64,000 nucleotides of DNA from Lingula anatina. Taxonomy: Eukaryota; Brachiopoda; Lingulata; Lingulida; Lingulidae. The notes under the pieces were generated by a model that was not told where the DNA came from, ran no database searches, and was given only the letters and a program-made list of their open reading frames with translations. Of the stretch, positions 20,771-33,744 are shown piece after piece; the first letter of the stretch is position 1, and each line of letters begins with the position of its first letter. The stretch covers positions 968,987 through 1,032,986 of the forward strand of contig NW_019775524.1 of NCBI RefSeq assembly GCF_001039355.2, read 5' to 3'. The translations under genes and the position numbers were made by a program.

Positions 20771-23404
20771 AAGAAAGGGATATTCATTATAGAATTGCTG
20801 CATTTTCAATGTTTTCATGATGTTTAGTATTGAGTAGCTATATATATACATGTACATGTATCTTCTAGTAGAGATTGCTGTTTCTGACATGTCCAACGCG
20901 AAAAATGTACAGTGTTGAGTCATCAGTGCAATACCTGATTTAAGGTAAAATTGTTTTTTGTTGTATAGCAATTAACTTTGAAGAATTGACGTGTCCCATT
21001 CTTTAAATGTTTTTTAATTGTTTAAATTAAAGAAATACATTTTATTGTCATGCCCACCGGATAATATGCATAAGTATGTACTTCGTTGTATTTATTTATC
21101 AGTTAAATGGTTCGTTTCTATATGAAATGAGTGGTTTTAAAGCTGTAAATTAAGAGACATTTTTGCAATACCTATGTGACAAAAATTTAATTGTGCCATA
21201 CTCGTCTAGGACACTACTAATAAAAAATTAATTTCTCACTAGATTTATACAAACAGTAAGATTTTGCTTATCATTCTCAACTATTAAATTGGAAAATTCG
21301 TTTTTATCAATCGCTTGGACAATAAAAGGATCTCATAAATTTAATGTATTCAGTAAATCCTAAGCTGTTTGAAATATGTGAGAAATTATCGTATTTGGTT
21401 TATCGGTAAAACACGGAGGGCCCCATTCCAATAGACACTATCAGTGTACGTAGATCCAACTCACACTCGTAAAAATTAGAATAAACTTTCGTGTTCAACA
21501 ATTATTATAATACGCAAGCTAATTCACTATTCTCTTATTGCCAAGAAGGTTACATGTATGACTCTGTCTTCGACTTTCAGCATTTTAGAGGTCTTGGCTG
21601 AATTAACCGAGATATAGTCGAGAATTATTTTCAGATTTTTTTTTGCAGTTGACCTTCCCTCTTATAACTGTGTATTATAAAGAATCTAAGTAAGGCTGGG
21701 ACAACAAGTTCGGTCTCTATAGGTCTCACAGCCTTGTATCATAAATAATTTTTAAATTTTTAAATTGTTAAAACAGTTCATAAAACATTTTTCGGATGAA
21801 TGTACTGCTGCTTAATTATTTCAAGCTGAAGTCACGTACTAATCGAAGACCATGAGCATGTAGCACAAGAAAGGCATTTTAAATAATGTTTTTGTATCAG
21901 ATATGGTGATGTATGATGATGATGTAACCACAAAGAGATAATTTATAGGGAAATATTCTTATTTTCATTTTAAGCAGGTACTATGTAAGAAGCGAGGGCC
22001 GTGATCCTTGAGAGAGCGCATTATACAGCAATACCAGCATAAGCAGATATTTGCATGTAATTTAACCACAAAAATACTATATAATTGTTTTCTGAAGCAA
22101 GCGTGTTCCCTAATGAATTTTTAATTGGGGTTTATCAGGGCACAGCGGAGGGCTTACATGTACCTTAATAAACGACTGGTTTTGAAAATAAGTTTGATTT
22201 TTTGGAGGTAGACGCTTGGTTGCAAGCCTCATACCGTCCGCCCAGATAGATAGACAGCTTAACGGTAGAGTGCTCGCCTTTGGTGCAGGAGATTGTAGCT
22301 TGGCTAATTACTTTCCCACGTACGGCTAAATACCGTTACAAAAACTGTGCCTGCTGTCTCCTAGCTAAGAACTCGGTAAATCAAGGACTTAAGGGTAAAG
22401 ATCTGGCCGTGGTAGGGTCGGTTTTTAAAATGCTTGGATTGTACAAAAATGTATGCTCCCCGGGGGGGGGGGGGGATGTGAGTCTTTTTATACCTGAAGT
22501 CCCACTCTTTAACTCATTCACTGTCAATGTAAAGAAGCAGCATATGGAATGTATGTGAGTTTTTTAATGTACTGTACTTACACACAATGCGTCCAGAATT
22601 CTACCAGTTATTGTATATCACGTTTCTTACATGTATGCGTAACAGTGCACAACGAAACCTAATCATGGCCCAGAAATAGGTCCTAACATTTTACATAAGT
22701 AGAACACTAGTAATAACTAAAGGTTTCCTAAACTGTATGTTTTTCTTCAAGTCCAACGTTCAAAAAATATATCTATTTACATTCCCCGACTCACGAATCA
22801 TTGGTCAGCCCGTCCCTGGACTTGGATTCAATGTTTTTTCCATTTCCACTTGAAAATAAAGTTCTAAATGGCTGACAAGTTATTTTACACCGCCATGCCT
22901 TCCGGTACATTTTTTTGAAAAAATGTGAGCACCAGACATTTTTATTTGAGGTGTTTTATCGTTTGATTAAGGAATGACAAGTAGCTTTTCAGGATATGTA
23001 GACATTCAAAATGTGGCTGCGGCCCATTATTTAACGTGGATAGTATACCTTAAAATGAAGGGCAATTTTGGTCCAAGGTAATCTGATAGTAGTTTCTTTA
23101 AGTTTGATGTTGCGTACTGCATGTTTTATGATAAAGAAAAGAATTTATTTATTTTATTTTATTTATTTATTTTTTTTTTGAAGATGGATGCTGTTTTAGA
23201 CTGATATTTTGTTTTTAATGTATTGCACTATAACGGATTTAATATGCTGTAGTAGACAAAAACTCTACGGGCCGGGTTTACAAAATATGTTTAGCCTAAA
23301 AATAAGTCCAAACTCTTAGAATAAAAATGTGGATTATTATTATTATTTTATTTTATTAATTGACATTATTGCATCAAAGATCAAACAAAATATCCCTTTC
23401 CTTA
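20771..23404. other. Intergenic region between ALG3 and the METTL27-like gene
   Basis: The 3' ends of the two genes converge here. Present are a partial MITE family C end (about 21411-21475: GGCCCCATTCCAATAGACAC), a poly-G run at about 22460-22475 and a T-rich tract at about 23150-23180. No gene was recognised. Confidence 0.6.
22231..22310 (+). repeat. Possible tRNA-derived SINE or tRNA pseudogene fragment
   Basis: AGCTTAACGGTAGAGTGCTC followed by GCCTTTGGTGCAGGAGATTG resembles the D-arm to anticodon-arm half of a tRNA (A-box-like). The B box is degenerate (AGCTTGGCTAA) and no full cloverleaf forms. This is a weak call from sequence resemblance alone. Confidence 0.3.
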
Positions 23405-26400
23405 TCATTTTTTTCTAAACACGTAAACTAGTCCATCTTTATGGTAGCAATATCCCGGAAGTACACTTCTCTCCAGACGTTCCCAGAGTTCCTCGTTCTC
23501 CATGGCGGCCATAGTGGGCTCTAGATTTTCGTAACCACTGGTACAGCGAAGATATTCTTCCCTCATCGCTATTACCACAAGTCCACCTGAAATACATAAA
23601 ATATTGTATATGCTTATCAATAAAATGATAAAATGTTTAAAAGAAAAGACGGGCGCGCGCCGAGGGATGCCGAGATTTATATTTAATAAGCCTAGGCCTA
23701 AAGGATAAGATTTTTTTATCAAGAATTATTATTTGTATGTCGCCTTAAAATATAAATTAAGAGAAACGGCGCGGAGACGTAAACATTTGCAATTAGGGGC
23801 GTTGCGGGATGTAGACGAACAAACTAATATTAATACATAAATGTATGGACCCTCCAGCCCTAAGGTCCTATAAACATAGATTGTGGCAGCGTCACAGCTT
23901 TGTGAATTTGGTTTTTAATTTCTTATTCTTAAAAAACATTTTTCTTTCAGTATAATTTCACTAATTTAACACATTAAAATAAAATTCTAAACATAAGTTG
24001 TGGCAGTGCCACGGCGTGTAACTGTTTCGTGAATTCTCGTTATTCGCAGCAGGCCCCTATTTACTCATATCTTACCTGGTTTGACTACTCGGACCATCTC
24101 TCTCAAGGCGCCACACGGGATGTGGCCCTCTCCCATACCGCCCGAAGACACCACAGCGTCGTACGTGTCTGTAAAAATTGCAGAAACCAAGATAAAGGTG
24201 TTGTTTATATTCAGTGATGGGAAAACCGTACCATTTGGCTTCTTTTTTTTTCATTTTGGCGAAAGACTCTGGGGTCGTGGGTATTTAGGTGCTTTCCAGA
24301 TGTTTCTCGGCATATAAACGTATGCAAGTGGAACAAACTAAAATACCCCTATGCTACATGTTATGACAATTTGAATAAAAATATGCAAAGAATGCATGTT
24401 GGCAAAATTACGATTTCTAAACGCGTTTTTTGAGTTCTGCTTTTCAATTTCTCAATCAATTTCATCATGGTAGTGGAGACGGGTGGTTTTCATTCTAAAC
24501 GGTACTAGCAAACACTTTAAAACTTAGACACAATTAATATGTTATTAACAACAGACATGCGTATTCATTTGTATAAAATATATTCAACAAAGACAGCATA
24601 AGCAAGGTGCAAGTATTAGACGTAGTACAATGTAAGTGTTTAGGTATGAACGCAGCCTACCATTGGCTATACCCGGGGTGGGATCTGGCGTCAAAAATTC
24701 CTGAATGAAGTTTTCGTAAACTCCTCGCGTCTTTGCCTTCTCCAGCATTCCCTCCGACGGATCAAGGGCGTCCATTCTTTTAAATCCTCGATTTGCAAGC
24801 TGTTTAAACAAAAAACTTTATGAATGATAAATTGTGAGTGATGGTCGTACCAGTTACAAACACACGGTACGCGTGAATATAATGGACAGAGCAATTATCT
24901 TGCAAATGGAATTACATTTTGTTGCTTTAGTATGGTAAATAACGCAAACAGACTTGTATAACTGTATCTATCTTAATGGATTCTTACAGAACATGGCAAG
25001 GATACATTTGATTTTCAAGGGTATTAAAGTTCTGAACGGTTTTTATCCCTGACGACTGGGTACTGCTACACCCTTTCCTATAGGACGTTCTATAGGGCTC
25101 TGTGGGATTCATCTTCAATCTTACAGGACTCTGTGGAATCATTTATGGATTCTATCGAACATCCTTTTGGACATGCATGTCCTACTCGAAACGTAGAGTG
25201 TTTCTGACCAATATAAAAGGTCCCTTAGGAAGTCCTTTTGGACGCTTTAGGAAATTTATGTAAGGTGCCGCAGACATGCTTACACTAACAAGGAAAATTA
25301 GAAAAACTCGCACTTCGGATAAATGAATATTAATTAATATATTTGAAAATTCGATCATTTTTCAAATCTTATTAAGTAAATATCCACATGCCTGGATGGC
25401 AACGAATCCAGTGCCTGCTCCAACGTCGAGAACCCGGATTTTGCCTTTTGACCAACCACTGCGCTCCACGTATGACGTCAAAGCTTCGGCTGCCATTTTT
25501 GGTCCTAAGTAAGATTCTGGGTTCAAATCCTGGTAAAAAAAAATCAGCATTTTAATCTAGGTCATTCAAACATGCATTTATACAGTTCAAAATCTTTTCG
25601 TCTCATTTTTTTTTTCATTGCCTTGATTGATAAAGTGGTCACGTTTAGTACTTTTCATATATTCACAGTGAAAACCACTTGTGAAGAAGTATTTCTAAAA
25701 AGGTTATCCCCTTCCTGAAAAAAAATCCATCAAACTTCTTAAATCCCTGAAACATTTTTCTACTTTTCCTCTCTCTCAATCTTCAACAATATCATTAATT
25801 CTGTATTTACAGTTGTACCAGTGTATTTTCTCAAAAGAGCATTGATGGCTATTTTTTCCAGGAGTTGATAGTTTTTCCGCATGTGTGGCATGATAGATTA
25901 TCTTTTAGATCCACTATTCACATAATATACGGCGCAGCCTATGGTCATTAAGACACTCGTGATTTACACGTCCCACTGTAGAACGGCGAAAGCAGGCTTT
26001 TATCAAGCAACCTTATCCCCTCTCACTTGCATGTACGCTGTGTTCGTAATCAGGTGTGGTTATCAGGTACCTGGTGCATTAATTAAAAATAATCTGTTTC
26101 ATTTTATTATTTGTACCAGTAGACACGCCTGAACTTTGATTTGTGTTTGCTAGACTTGTATAGTTTAACTCTATGGTATCACAGTGTATCCATATATTAT
26201 AGACACGCGAAACAACGTGCTGATTTTAAACCATACCCGCATGAAAACGCAGTAGATATATTCCAGCGCAGTAGACTACTGCAATCATACTGCAATCATG
26301 CCTCAAAACTGCTTCGATGTGGGAGCTTATTGCTTCTTTGCTACTTCAATACTACTGCATTTTCGTGCGGGTATTGTAATGTGCAAAAATGAAAAAGTTA

Positions 26401-27449
26401 TAACTGGATGAACCTGTAAAATAGGTCTTATCTGCGATTTAGTACGGCAACCATACTATGAACCGCCTTCGAAATTAACTTACCAAGTGTTGATGCTTTG
26501 TGTTAAACACAGTTCTTGTGTATGTGAGCGCGCGTGTGGATCTGTACATACATATATATATATGGTCAGTGGCTTGTTGTCTTTAGGATAGCAATATCTA
26601 GTGACTATGCATGATGATTTTAATAAACTTGCATCGTCTATATACTAGTATATAACCCCCGGTTTTAAGTACTGTTAGCTCTAACCGAATTATCCTTTCA
26701 AGCTCGACTGCTTCATTCGCATAACAGAACGACTGACACCGACTTGACTGGCACTGCCTGACATTGAATAAACTGACACTGACTTGACTGGCACTGCCTG
26801 ACATTGACTGAGCTGACTGTCACACTGACGTGACTGACACGTACTGACTCTGACTGACACTGACGTGACTGACACTGACTGACTCTGACTGAAACTGGCT
26901 TGACTGACAGAGTTTGACACCAACTTGACAAACTAACACTGTACTGACTGATACTTATTTTTCTGGCTGAAACTGACCTTACTCACTGACGCTGACTTGA
27001 CTGACATTGACTTGACTGACACTGACTGACTATTTTCAACCGTATTCATGTTACAACCACTGGCAGAACAGCTTAAAGTCCTCGGAATGAAATTGTTTTG
27101 ATGTCATTAAACTTCATAATTTACGGTTACAGGTAAACTACATATGAGCGCGATCGCCGCGACAGATCAGCTTGTCAGTTAATAATAATAAGAAGAAGAA
27201 AAAGAAGAAGAAGAAGAAGAAAAGCAATCTTTATTAGTTATTATAGCTTTTTTTAAGCCTGTGACCTAGCTATAATATATTTCAACAATAACATATGATA
27301 ATGACGCGTTAATAAATAAAAATCTTTCCCACCTTATCATACCGACCGGCATAGTTATCATAACATTCCCTCACTTCGTCAGGGACAATACCTTTCCTAA
27401 ATTGTCTGGCGTTATTAGCTAAAGCGGCTTCTTTCGTCTTTGCGTCCAT
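23405..27449 (-). CDS. METTL27: METTL27 (WBSCR27)-like SAM-dependent methyltransferase
   Basis: Five exons, 27449-27333, 25529-25392, 24799-24661, 24168-24076 and 23586-23405, encode 222 residues with all phases consistent. The N-terminus has YDNYAGRYDK ahead of the Rossmann domain. Motif I is VLDVGAGTGFVA (residues about 70-81), followed by the acidic segment DALDPSEGMLEKA, then TYDAVVSSGGMGEGHIPCGA and EMVRVVKPGG, and a C-terminal YCYHKDGLVYVFRKK strand. This order matches class I methyltransferases of the METTL27/Williams-Beuren region 27 family, whose substrate is unknown. The protein has no signal or membrane segment and is probably cytosolic. The exon 2 donor is GC rather than GT. Confidence 0.88.
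24800..25391 (-). other. GC-AG intron 2 of the METTL27-like gene
   Basis: On the minus strand exon 2 ends ATCCAG and the intron begins GCATGTGG; exon 3 begins after TTTAAACAG. Both flanking exons are phase 0 only with this GC donor. The nearest GT, four bases on, would shift the frame. Confidence 0.75.
26720..27035. repeat. GACTGACA-type minisatellite in intron 1 of the METTL27-like gene
   Basis: Degenerate tandem repeats of CTGACACTGACTTGACTGG and variants (GACTGAC, GACGTGACTGAC) span about 310 bp. Overlapping Ser/Gln/Cys/Val-rich minus-strand reading frames here are products of the repeat, not genes. Confidence 0.9.
27189..27222. repeat. (AAG)n tract
   Basis: AAG/AAGAAA trinucleotide run about 110 bp downstream of the exon 1 donor, within intron 1 of the METTL27-like gene. 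Confidence 0.85.
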
Positions 27450-28256
27450 TGCGAATACAGCTTGATTGTATTTTAGTTCTGTTAAGGGATCCAGAGACGC
27501 GTGCAGCTAATGGCCACCCCTGGACTAGCTCCGGTAGCTATTTAAAGCAGAGCGGATTCCTGAATTAGGGACTGCGTAACTCAGACGTCCGAATAATTCA
27601 CAAGTGTAAATGTACATTTGCAGCAAAGCCCGACACATTAAAAAAATATATGTATGTAAATGAATTCGGTGCAGTGAGGAAAGAGCACCAACAGCACCGT
27701 TTGAAGTTGAGTAAGTCCAGCGATGTAGGATTCTCACAAAAAGTTATTCGCTGCGTCGAAACTTGATTGCAACAGCCCACTTTAATAAATCCATACAGTG
27801 TAATAACGGCCACAGCTTGATTTCACTTCAAGCTCCGCGAGGTTTTCCCTCAAGAAAAAAAAAAGCAATCATATTCTACTAACGAATCATAGTTCGACGA
27901 TTGCCTACAACCGGAGTTGATGTTTTGCACAATTTACTGATATATTGCATAATTGTCGACACCAGAGGTGGTTTATCGCTGTTTATCTGAATTTGGGAAA
28001 TCGAATTGTTGTTCAGAATATTTTAAGACATAACAGCCGATATTTGGGGATATTTTCGATGCATATTATATCTTTAAAAGAAAGGACAGACTATACTGCG
28101 GCATGTTGTTCTTAAGTGACTTCAGCGTACTGTTAAAACGATTTTAATGTGGACTCCATTAACATTGTGTAAACCCCAGTATTTATAAATCATCATGAGC
28201 CATCACACTTATTTAATGAAGAACTACGATGACAACCACCTCTGCAGGTTGTCTTA

Positions 28257-28522
28257 GACCCCATTTCCATAATACGCCATAGGTCTACTTAGATGAATCC
28301 AACTCTGCAGGGATTCTCGCTGAGTGTAATCAGCTCAACTGATTGACACGCCCCCCTTGTTTCCAGTGTACTCGTATAATCAATCAATAAATAATAATTT
28401 TCTGTATTTTACTCAACGCCAATAGGAGATGTGTCAATCTGTTAAACTGATTGCATTCAGCAAGACTCCCCGCGGAGTTGGATCGATCTAAGTAGACTGA
28501 CGGTGTCTATGGGAATACGGCC
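28257..28522. mobile_element. Tourist-like MITE, family C (most complete copy)
   Basis: A 266-bp palindromic element with ends GACCCCATTTCCATA and TATGGGAATACGGCC flanked on both sides by TTA. Arms share GGTCTACTTAGAT / ATCTAAGTAGACT, AATCCAACTCTGCAGGGA and ATTGACACG. A TWA target duplication is typical of PIF/Harbinger MITEs; the class is inferred from that. Confidence 0.75.
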
Positions 28523-31500
28523 TTAATGTTGCATAATTCCGACAAAACAGAAATGTTTGTAACGGCTGTGATGACGTTTAAAATTTTGATTTATAGTCCC
28601 GTAAAAGATTGGTCTATATTGCTTTTGCATTTTATTTCAGCGCCTTGTTTTTAAGTGTTCTGTATGTTGATGAGATACAGTAATTAGCATGCTTATTTAT
28701 TCCATGGGCTTTTGCTCAGTCTTGGTAAGGGCTAAAAATGTTAATAACGAATGTATGTTGATGTACATTTTTTCTGAAGATTTTTCTATCGCATAGTAAA
28801 CGAAATTAGAAAGTATACGTACATGCAGTTAAGAACCTACAGACAACCTACCTTGTGGAGGAGACAAAAAGAGAATAATACGACTTCGAGTGCGACCGTG
28901 TCACAACCGTTCTCCTCTATCGCAATCGGTTTAGGTTGGCAACTTTTCAGAGTGCGCTTTGCTTGCCTTATCACAATCGGTTATGTTCAAGCAGCGCGAC
29001 TCTATCTTTGTCAGTTGAGCAGACTGTCAGTGATTCAGAATCCCCTACAGATCGCCGTGCTTACGCAGTCTAGTCCATAAGACCAATTGCGCGCGCATCT
29101 CTATATGGACTGCAGAACCTACGCGAGTAAATAAAATCTGAAAAATTGCCTGCAAATATATTGAGGAACAACTAGATAACGCCAGACGGCAATGGTTTTT
29201 CGACAACATCCTTAGATAACATCACGATGTTCACATTCATATACATGTAGTTGTCAATTTGAAGGCACTTTCTGCATTTACAGAAGCACATCACGTTTTG
29301 ACTGAAACAGTCGATTATACATGTAGTGTTGAAACATAATGGGTGTTGGCATATTGTCATTACGAGAGGACATTGGGGTGTTCTGACTAACTTTTTCCGT
29401 GTCAAACTGGTTCCGATACTTCCCAAAGACCCCCCCCCCCACACACACACACAAAAAGCACACACACAAAAAAGCACCCAAGTGCTCCGTAGTAAAACAC
29501 ATATTACACTGGGTCGGTCGTACTTGGTTGAATGGGCTAGGTTGTTTACTGAGGTTATTGTCTGATATGTCTACTAGTAATTGGTGCATCTATGAATACT
29601 TCTGTCTTATTGATGACAACATTTTAATCGAAGAATAAGCTGCTGGTAGTGAGTCGATCAATACAAATAAAAAGCGTGCTTAAACAACAAAAGTGAAATG
29701 CTCATATGAATTATTTATTGTGCAAAACTGCGTGATTGATTGGAGTTAGGAGAAAGAGTGAATGTTTTATAAAAATAGACCCAACAAGTTCTATTATAAT
29801 TCGCAAAGCGTTTTAGAAGCCGACTTCTCTTTGCTTCGGAGGACTATATGGCATGTTGTTATTCTAAAAACCTTTTTTTAGCTTTGTGTAATATATTTAT
29901 TAGTACGCAAATGAGATAAGCAATACGAAGCGCCTTTAAGAATTAAACAGTAGAGAAAAAATATCAGGCACAGCGTACCTTAGGGGTCTGTATACGTTAT
30001 TTTGCCATCAGACGATCTCGTTAGTCATGGTATCTTAACAGGTAGTTTGAGGAATAAAAATATACCAGGTACAGCAGGGGGTCTGGTTACATATTTTTTT
30101 TCATCAGACGCTCTTGTTTGTAATGATGGATCTATGACTAGCATGTTGGTCCCTCGATTTTGGTATAAATTTGGGAAGATTTGCAGGCGATACGCAAATA
30201 ACCTAACAGTTGTTTAAAGATCACTTATATTCTTGTCCTGAATTTCAAAGAATATTAAGCAAACTACGAGTTCAGGGACCTTCATTTGCCATTTTCAAAA
30301 AGCTACATTCTGAATATCAAACGAATACGGCGTTGTCAGAAAAGTTTGTTAATGACAATGTTTCTATGTTTTAAAAGTTCAAGCCAATTATTTTTTAGTC
30401 TGCTGGATTAGTTGGTTGTCGGGTCTTCGGGTACTTTGCGAAAGGCTGTGTAGACGGCGAAGATACGTGGGAAATATCTACTGACTCAATTCCCTATCCT
30501 CGTGTTTATTTCTCTCTTTGTATATCTATTGATAAATCAAGAATTTCTGTCTTTGGAAAGACGGAACGATACGTGTTTTTTTTTTTCTTTTTTCTTTTTG
30601 CAGTAGTTTTGGTTTAAGTATCGCTCACTTTTAAATGTCTATAAGAAGTGGATTTCGCGCTCTTCCAGGTAGCCTACCTCAATAGTGACTCTATCGTGTC
30701 GGTGCAAGAAAGTGGCTGTACTGGTATATTCCTCTTCAGTCAGAATCGAACTTGATTAACCAGCGTGAAACTTTTTTTATAATACGTAACACAAAGTACA
30801 GCTGTGCACATTACCTGTTAAACGCATGTAAATTACTACCACTAGTTTCAGAGCCTAAAAATAACCCTAATTAAGGTTATTGTAATCCTTTATTATCAAC
30901 CAGATACCGAAAATGAGATTTTTCCTGCATCTAATTATTCATTAATACCTCTATCTTTGTGCTAATTTAAATTTATGAAAAAGCCCTAGAAAATAAAAAG
31001 TATCGGCGTTTATATTTTTTCGTTGCAATGTATAAACATAGGCAACTCACAGCTTTAATTGTCATTTTAACACCTTTCTATTTTGAGGTGAGATAGCAAA
31101 CGGTATGGGGCGTAACTTAATCCCTGAACAAGATTTTATCACGAAAATTGGCATATTTGATCAGGAGTGTACGTTCTACAATACCGTGCCGTCATTTTGG
31201 TTTGAATATATTTGTTATGGAGTTAACAGATTTTCATTAGTGAAAGGCATTATTTTGCTTTATAAACGATAAAATCTGAATTAATACTTTTTAGAAAAAT
31301 CGCTGGCAGGGTTTTGGCGTACTTAATGATTTCATTAAATCGGCGTTGGAACGCTGATCGTGGGTCCTCAGGTAAAAGAGAAATTTGAGACACCAATTTC
31401 CAGAGTTTACCCCAAAATCACAATGATGACGTCACCTGTAAGATGACATAACTGTTAATGAATTTAGTCACTGAACACTGAAGATCTGTTTATTACACAA

Positions 31501-33361
31501 AAGAATGTATGTAAGGCAGTTAATAGGAGTTTTGGGCGAAGGGTAACAATATCCTTAATCACTTTATAAGCCGGAAGTCTTGTCTCAAAATAAAACAAAC
31601 GAAAGGAAATATAGCTAAAAGAAACACTGTGGTATTTTTTGAAACTGTACTGTATGAAGACATTCGATAGGGTTAAGTGTCAATAATTTGGCATCACTGT
31701 TCACTTGATATGCATCTTAAAAAAAAAAACCCTTGGATTATCTGAAGAGGCCTCGGTACTTACTCCAACAAAACGGTCACAAATAACTGTTTACAATTGT
31801 CCATAGGAGACCTATTATAGGAACCACGGTCTATGTTAAAAACAGTAGCTTCGTCTCGGTGGAGTATGATTTATGATTATCATACAATTGTCGTCCACGG
31901 GGACCATTTTTGTTAAACAGAACTCTACCGAGGCGTTGTTAAAAAGAGTAGTTAATGTTTGGGGACACTTAGGCATGCAAAGTAGCTGCATACATCTACG
32001 CCTAATTCAGTTTTCATGTCTAATTTCATGTCATTTTGTTTTCCGCTTAGTATGGATTTTAACATTAGAAAAGTCATTTAGAGAAGAACAACAAGTAATA
32101 AATATTGCATTTAGACATTAAGTGACAGCTATCTCGTTTTCTGCCTCTGTCTAAATTGTCAGCCTTTACTCAGGCCGTTCTATAATAAAAAAAAACGATG
32201 TTCCTGACGATTAATTGAAGTTAACGCAAGTCTGTATGCCTGTAAAGGATAGGCATCACATTGACCGCGCATTGATACGCTTAACTGGCCGCATCAGATG
32301 GCATTTAAGCCAGCGGTACTTTAGACACGGATGGAGTAGATGAAAATGAACCCTATTGTACATCTACTGGAAAGGGACACGGAGCTAGTTTATGAATTAG
32401 TCTGAAGGTCGACGACTGAATGCTTTTTGGCCGTAATTTGATACTGTACCACATGTTAAAAAAGTTAATGCTATGTATTCAGCTCAATCTTAATTGCTTT
32501 AAAATATAGCGCAGTTGACATTTAAAGAAGACACAGAAAAGCTTTAAAAGCTGACGAAATCACGACTGGATAAAAAAAAAACTTTCCTTTAATTGTATAT
32601 TTCCCCTCGTGGATTATGCGAATTTATTTGACATGCCTTACGACACAGCTTAGAAATTTTAATCGAGCTGCAGTCTACTCTTATAGACCCCTTGGTGAGA
32701 CTTGGCAATATTTCTTCCTGTAAGTAACTTGTGTTTTGCCAAATTTATTTCCTTATGACTTCATGTTGAGCCGCATTGGTTAAGCTGCCACTGAAGGGGC
32801 ATAGTTCACGTCATGTACATTTATGACGACACGGCAGTTGAGAGCGGTCCAAAATAGCCCCAGGGTGTTCTTTCATCAACAACATAAATCTTGCATTACA
32901 TGTTTTTATATGTTCTGTACACATCCTCCCAGACTTTAATGATTCCTATCATATCATGCTATGGGTGAATTTCAGGGAGGAGTATCGGATAAACCAGGAA
33001 GTAAACATGTATATCGAATGGCTTTTGGAATCTTTCATGGGGTAAATTGCTTCTATTTAATAACCCTGGCAGCCTTGGGTGACCGTGCGTTCGTAAAAAG
33101 AGGTAAGAGCGGATGGTGAGTTCACTGTATGGCACATTCTAATGATTTCTCTTTTAGGTAAAGTTTAAATACACCTGTCTGGTATTGATATATAGAAAGT
33201 TTTGGAGGACTGAAGGATTGCACCTCGTTAACACTGCTGTCAAAGTGGATTACCACATGGAAGTTTATTACCCACGGCACGGCAAGAACACGGAATGGCA
33301 GGACTTTCAAAACAGCTGTATGTAGATGATGTACGCCCGCAAAGTAAATAGGAAGAGTTAA

Positions 33362-33390
33362 ACCTTTTTTTTTTTTTTTTTTTTTTTTTA
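33362..33390. repeat. Poly-T tract
   Basis: Nearly uninterrupted T run of about 28 bases; no element end could be tied to it. Confidence 0.9.
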
Positions 33391-33744
33391 GAGAAAATAT
33401 TTTTATAAAGTCAGGCAGAAGCACTACTTCATTTATTGTATCTCTGCCACTGCAAATATATTGATAAATATGGTACGTGTATGTGCTACTAACTCCCCTT
33501 GGAACAGAGAGAGAGAGAGAGAGAGAGGGAGGTGTTTTTAGCGAACAATTACCGTTAATGGCGTAACCTGCAGTCCGTCGCCAATATTTAATATTACAAA
33601 GCCAACAAATGTGCTGAAAAACATTATTGCGATGAGATAAATAACAAGACCACTTACATAATTAGATCTGCGTCCCGTTAACCAGTGTTGACTGATTGAT
33701 ACAGCCCAGCAGCCGCCAGTTCTTTTTGCAGAAAAGCGTATTCT

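Larger units (their letters stand above)
27450..33744. other. Gene-poor intergenic region upstream of the METTL27-like gene
   Basis: No exon chain or homologous protein was found on either strand; all reading frames are short. It holds a Tourist-like MITE (28257-28522), a C/CA-rich tract (29430-29470), a T tract (33364-33390) and an AG microsatellite (33508-33529). The rest is unassigned AT-rich DNA. Confidence 0.6.

Noticed and set aside
22231-22310. Functional tRNA gene
   Set aside because: No acceptor stem pairing and a degenerate B box; kept only as a possible tRNA-derived fragment.
26598-26931. Minus-strand frames rich in Ser, Gln, Cys and Val
   Set aside because: They are translations of the GACTGACA minisatellite and lack splice or start context.
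28823-29080. 85-codon frame with a Cys/Leu-rich composition
   Set aside because: No domain, no signal, no splice partners; consistent with chance.
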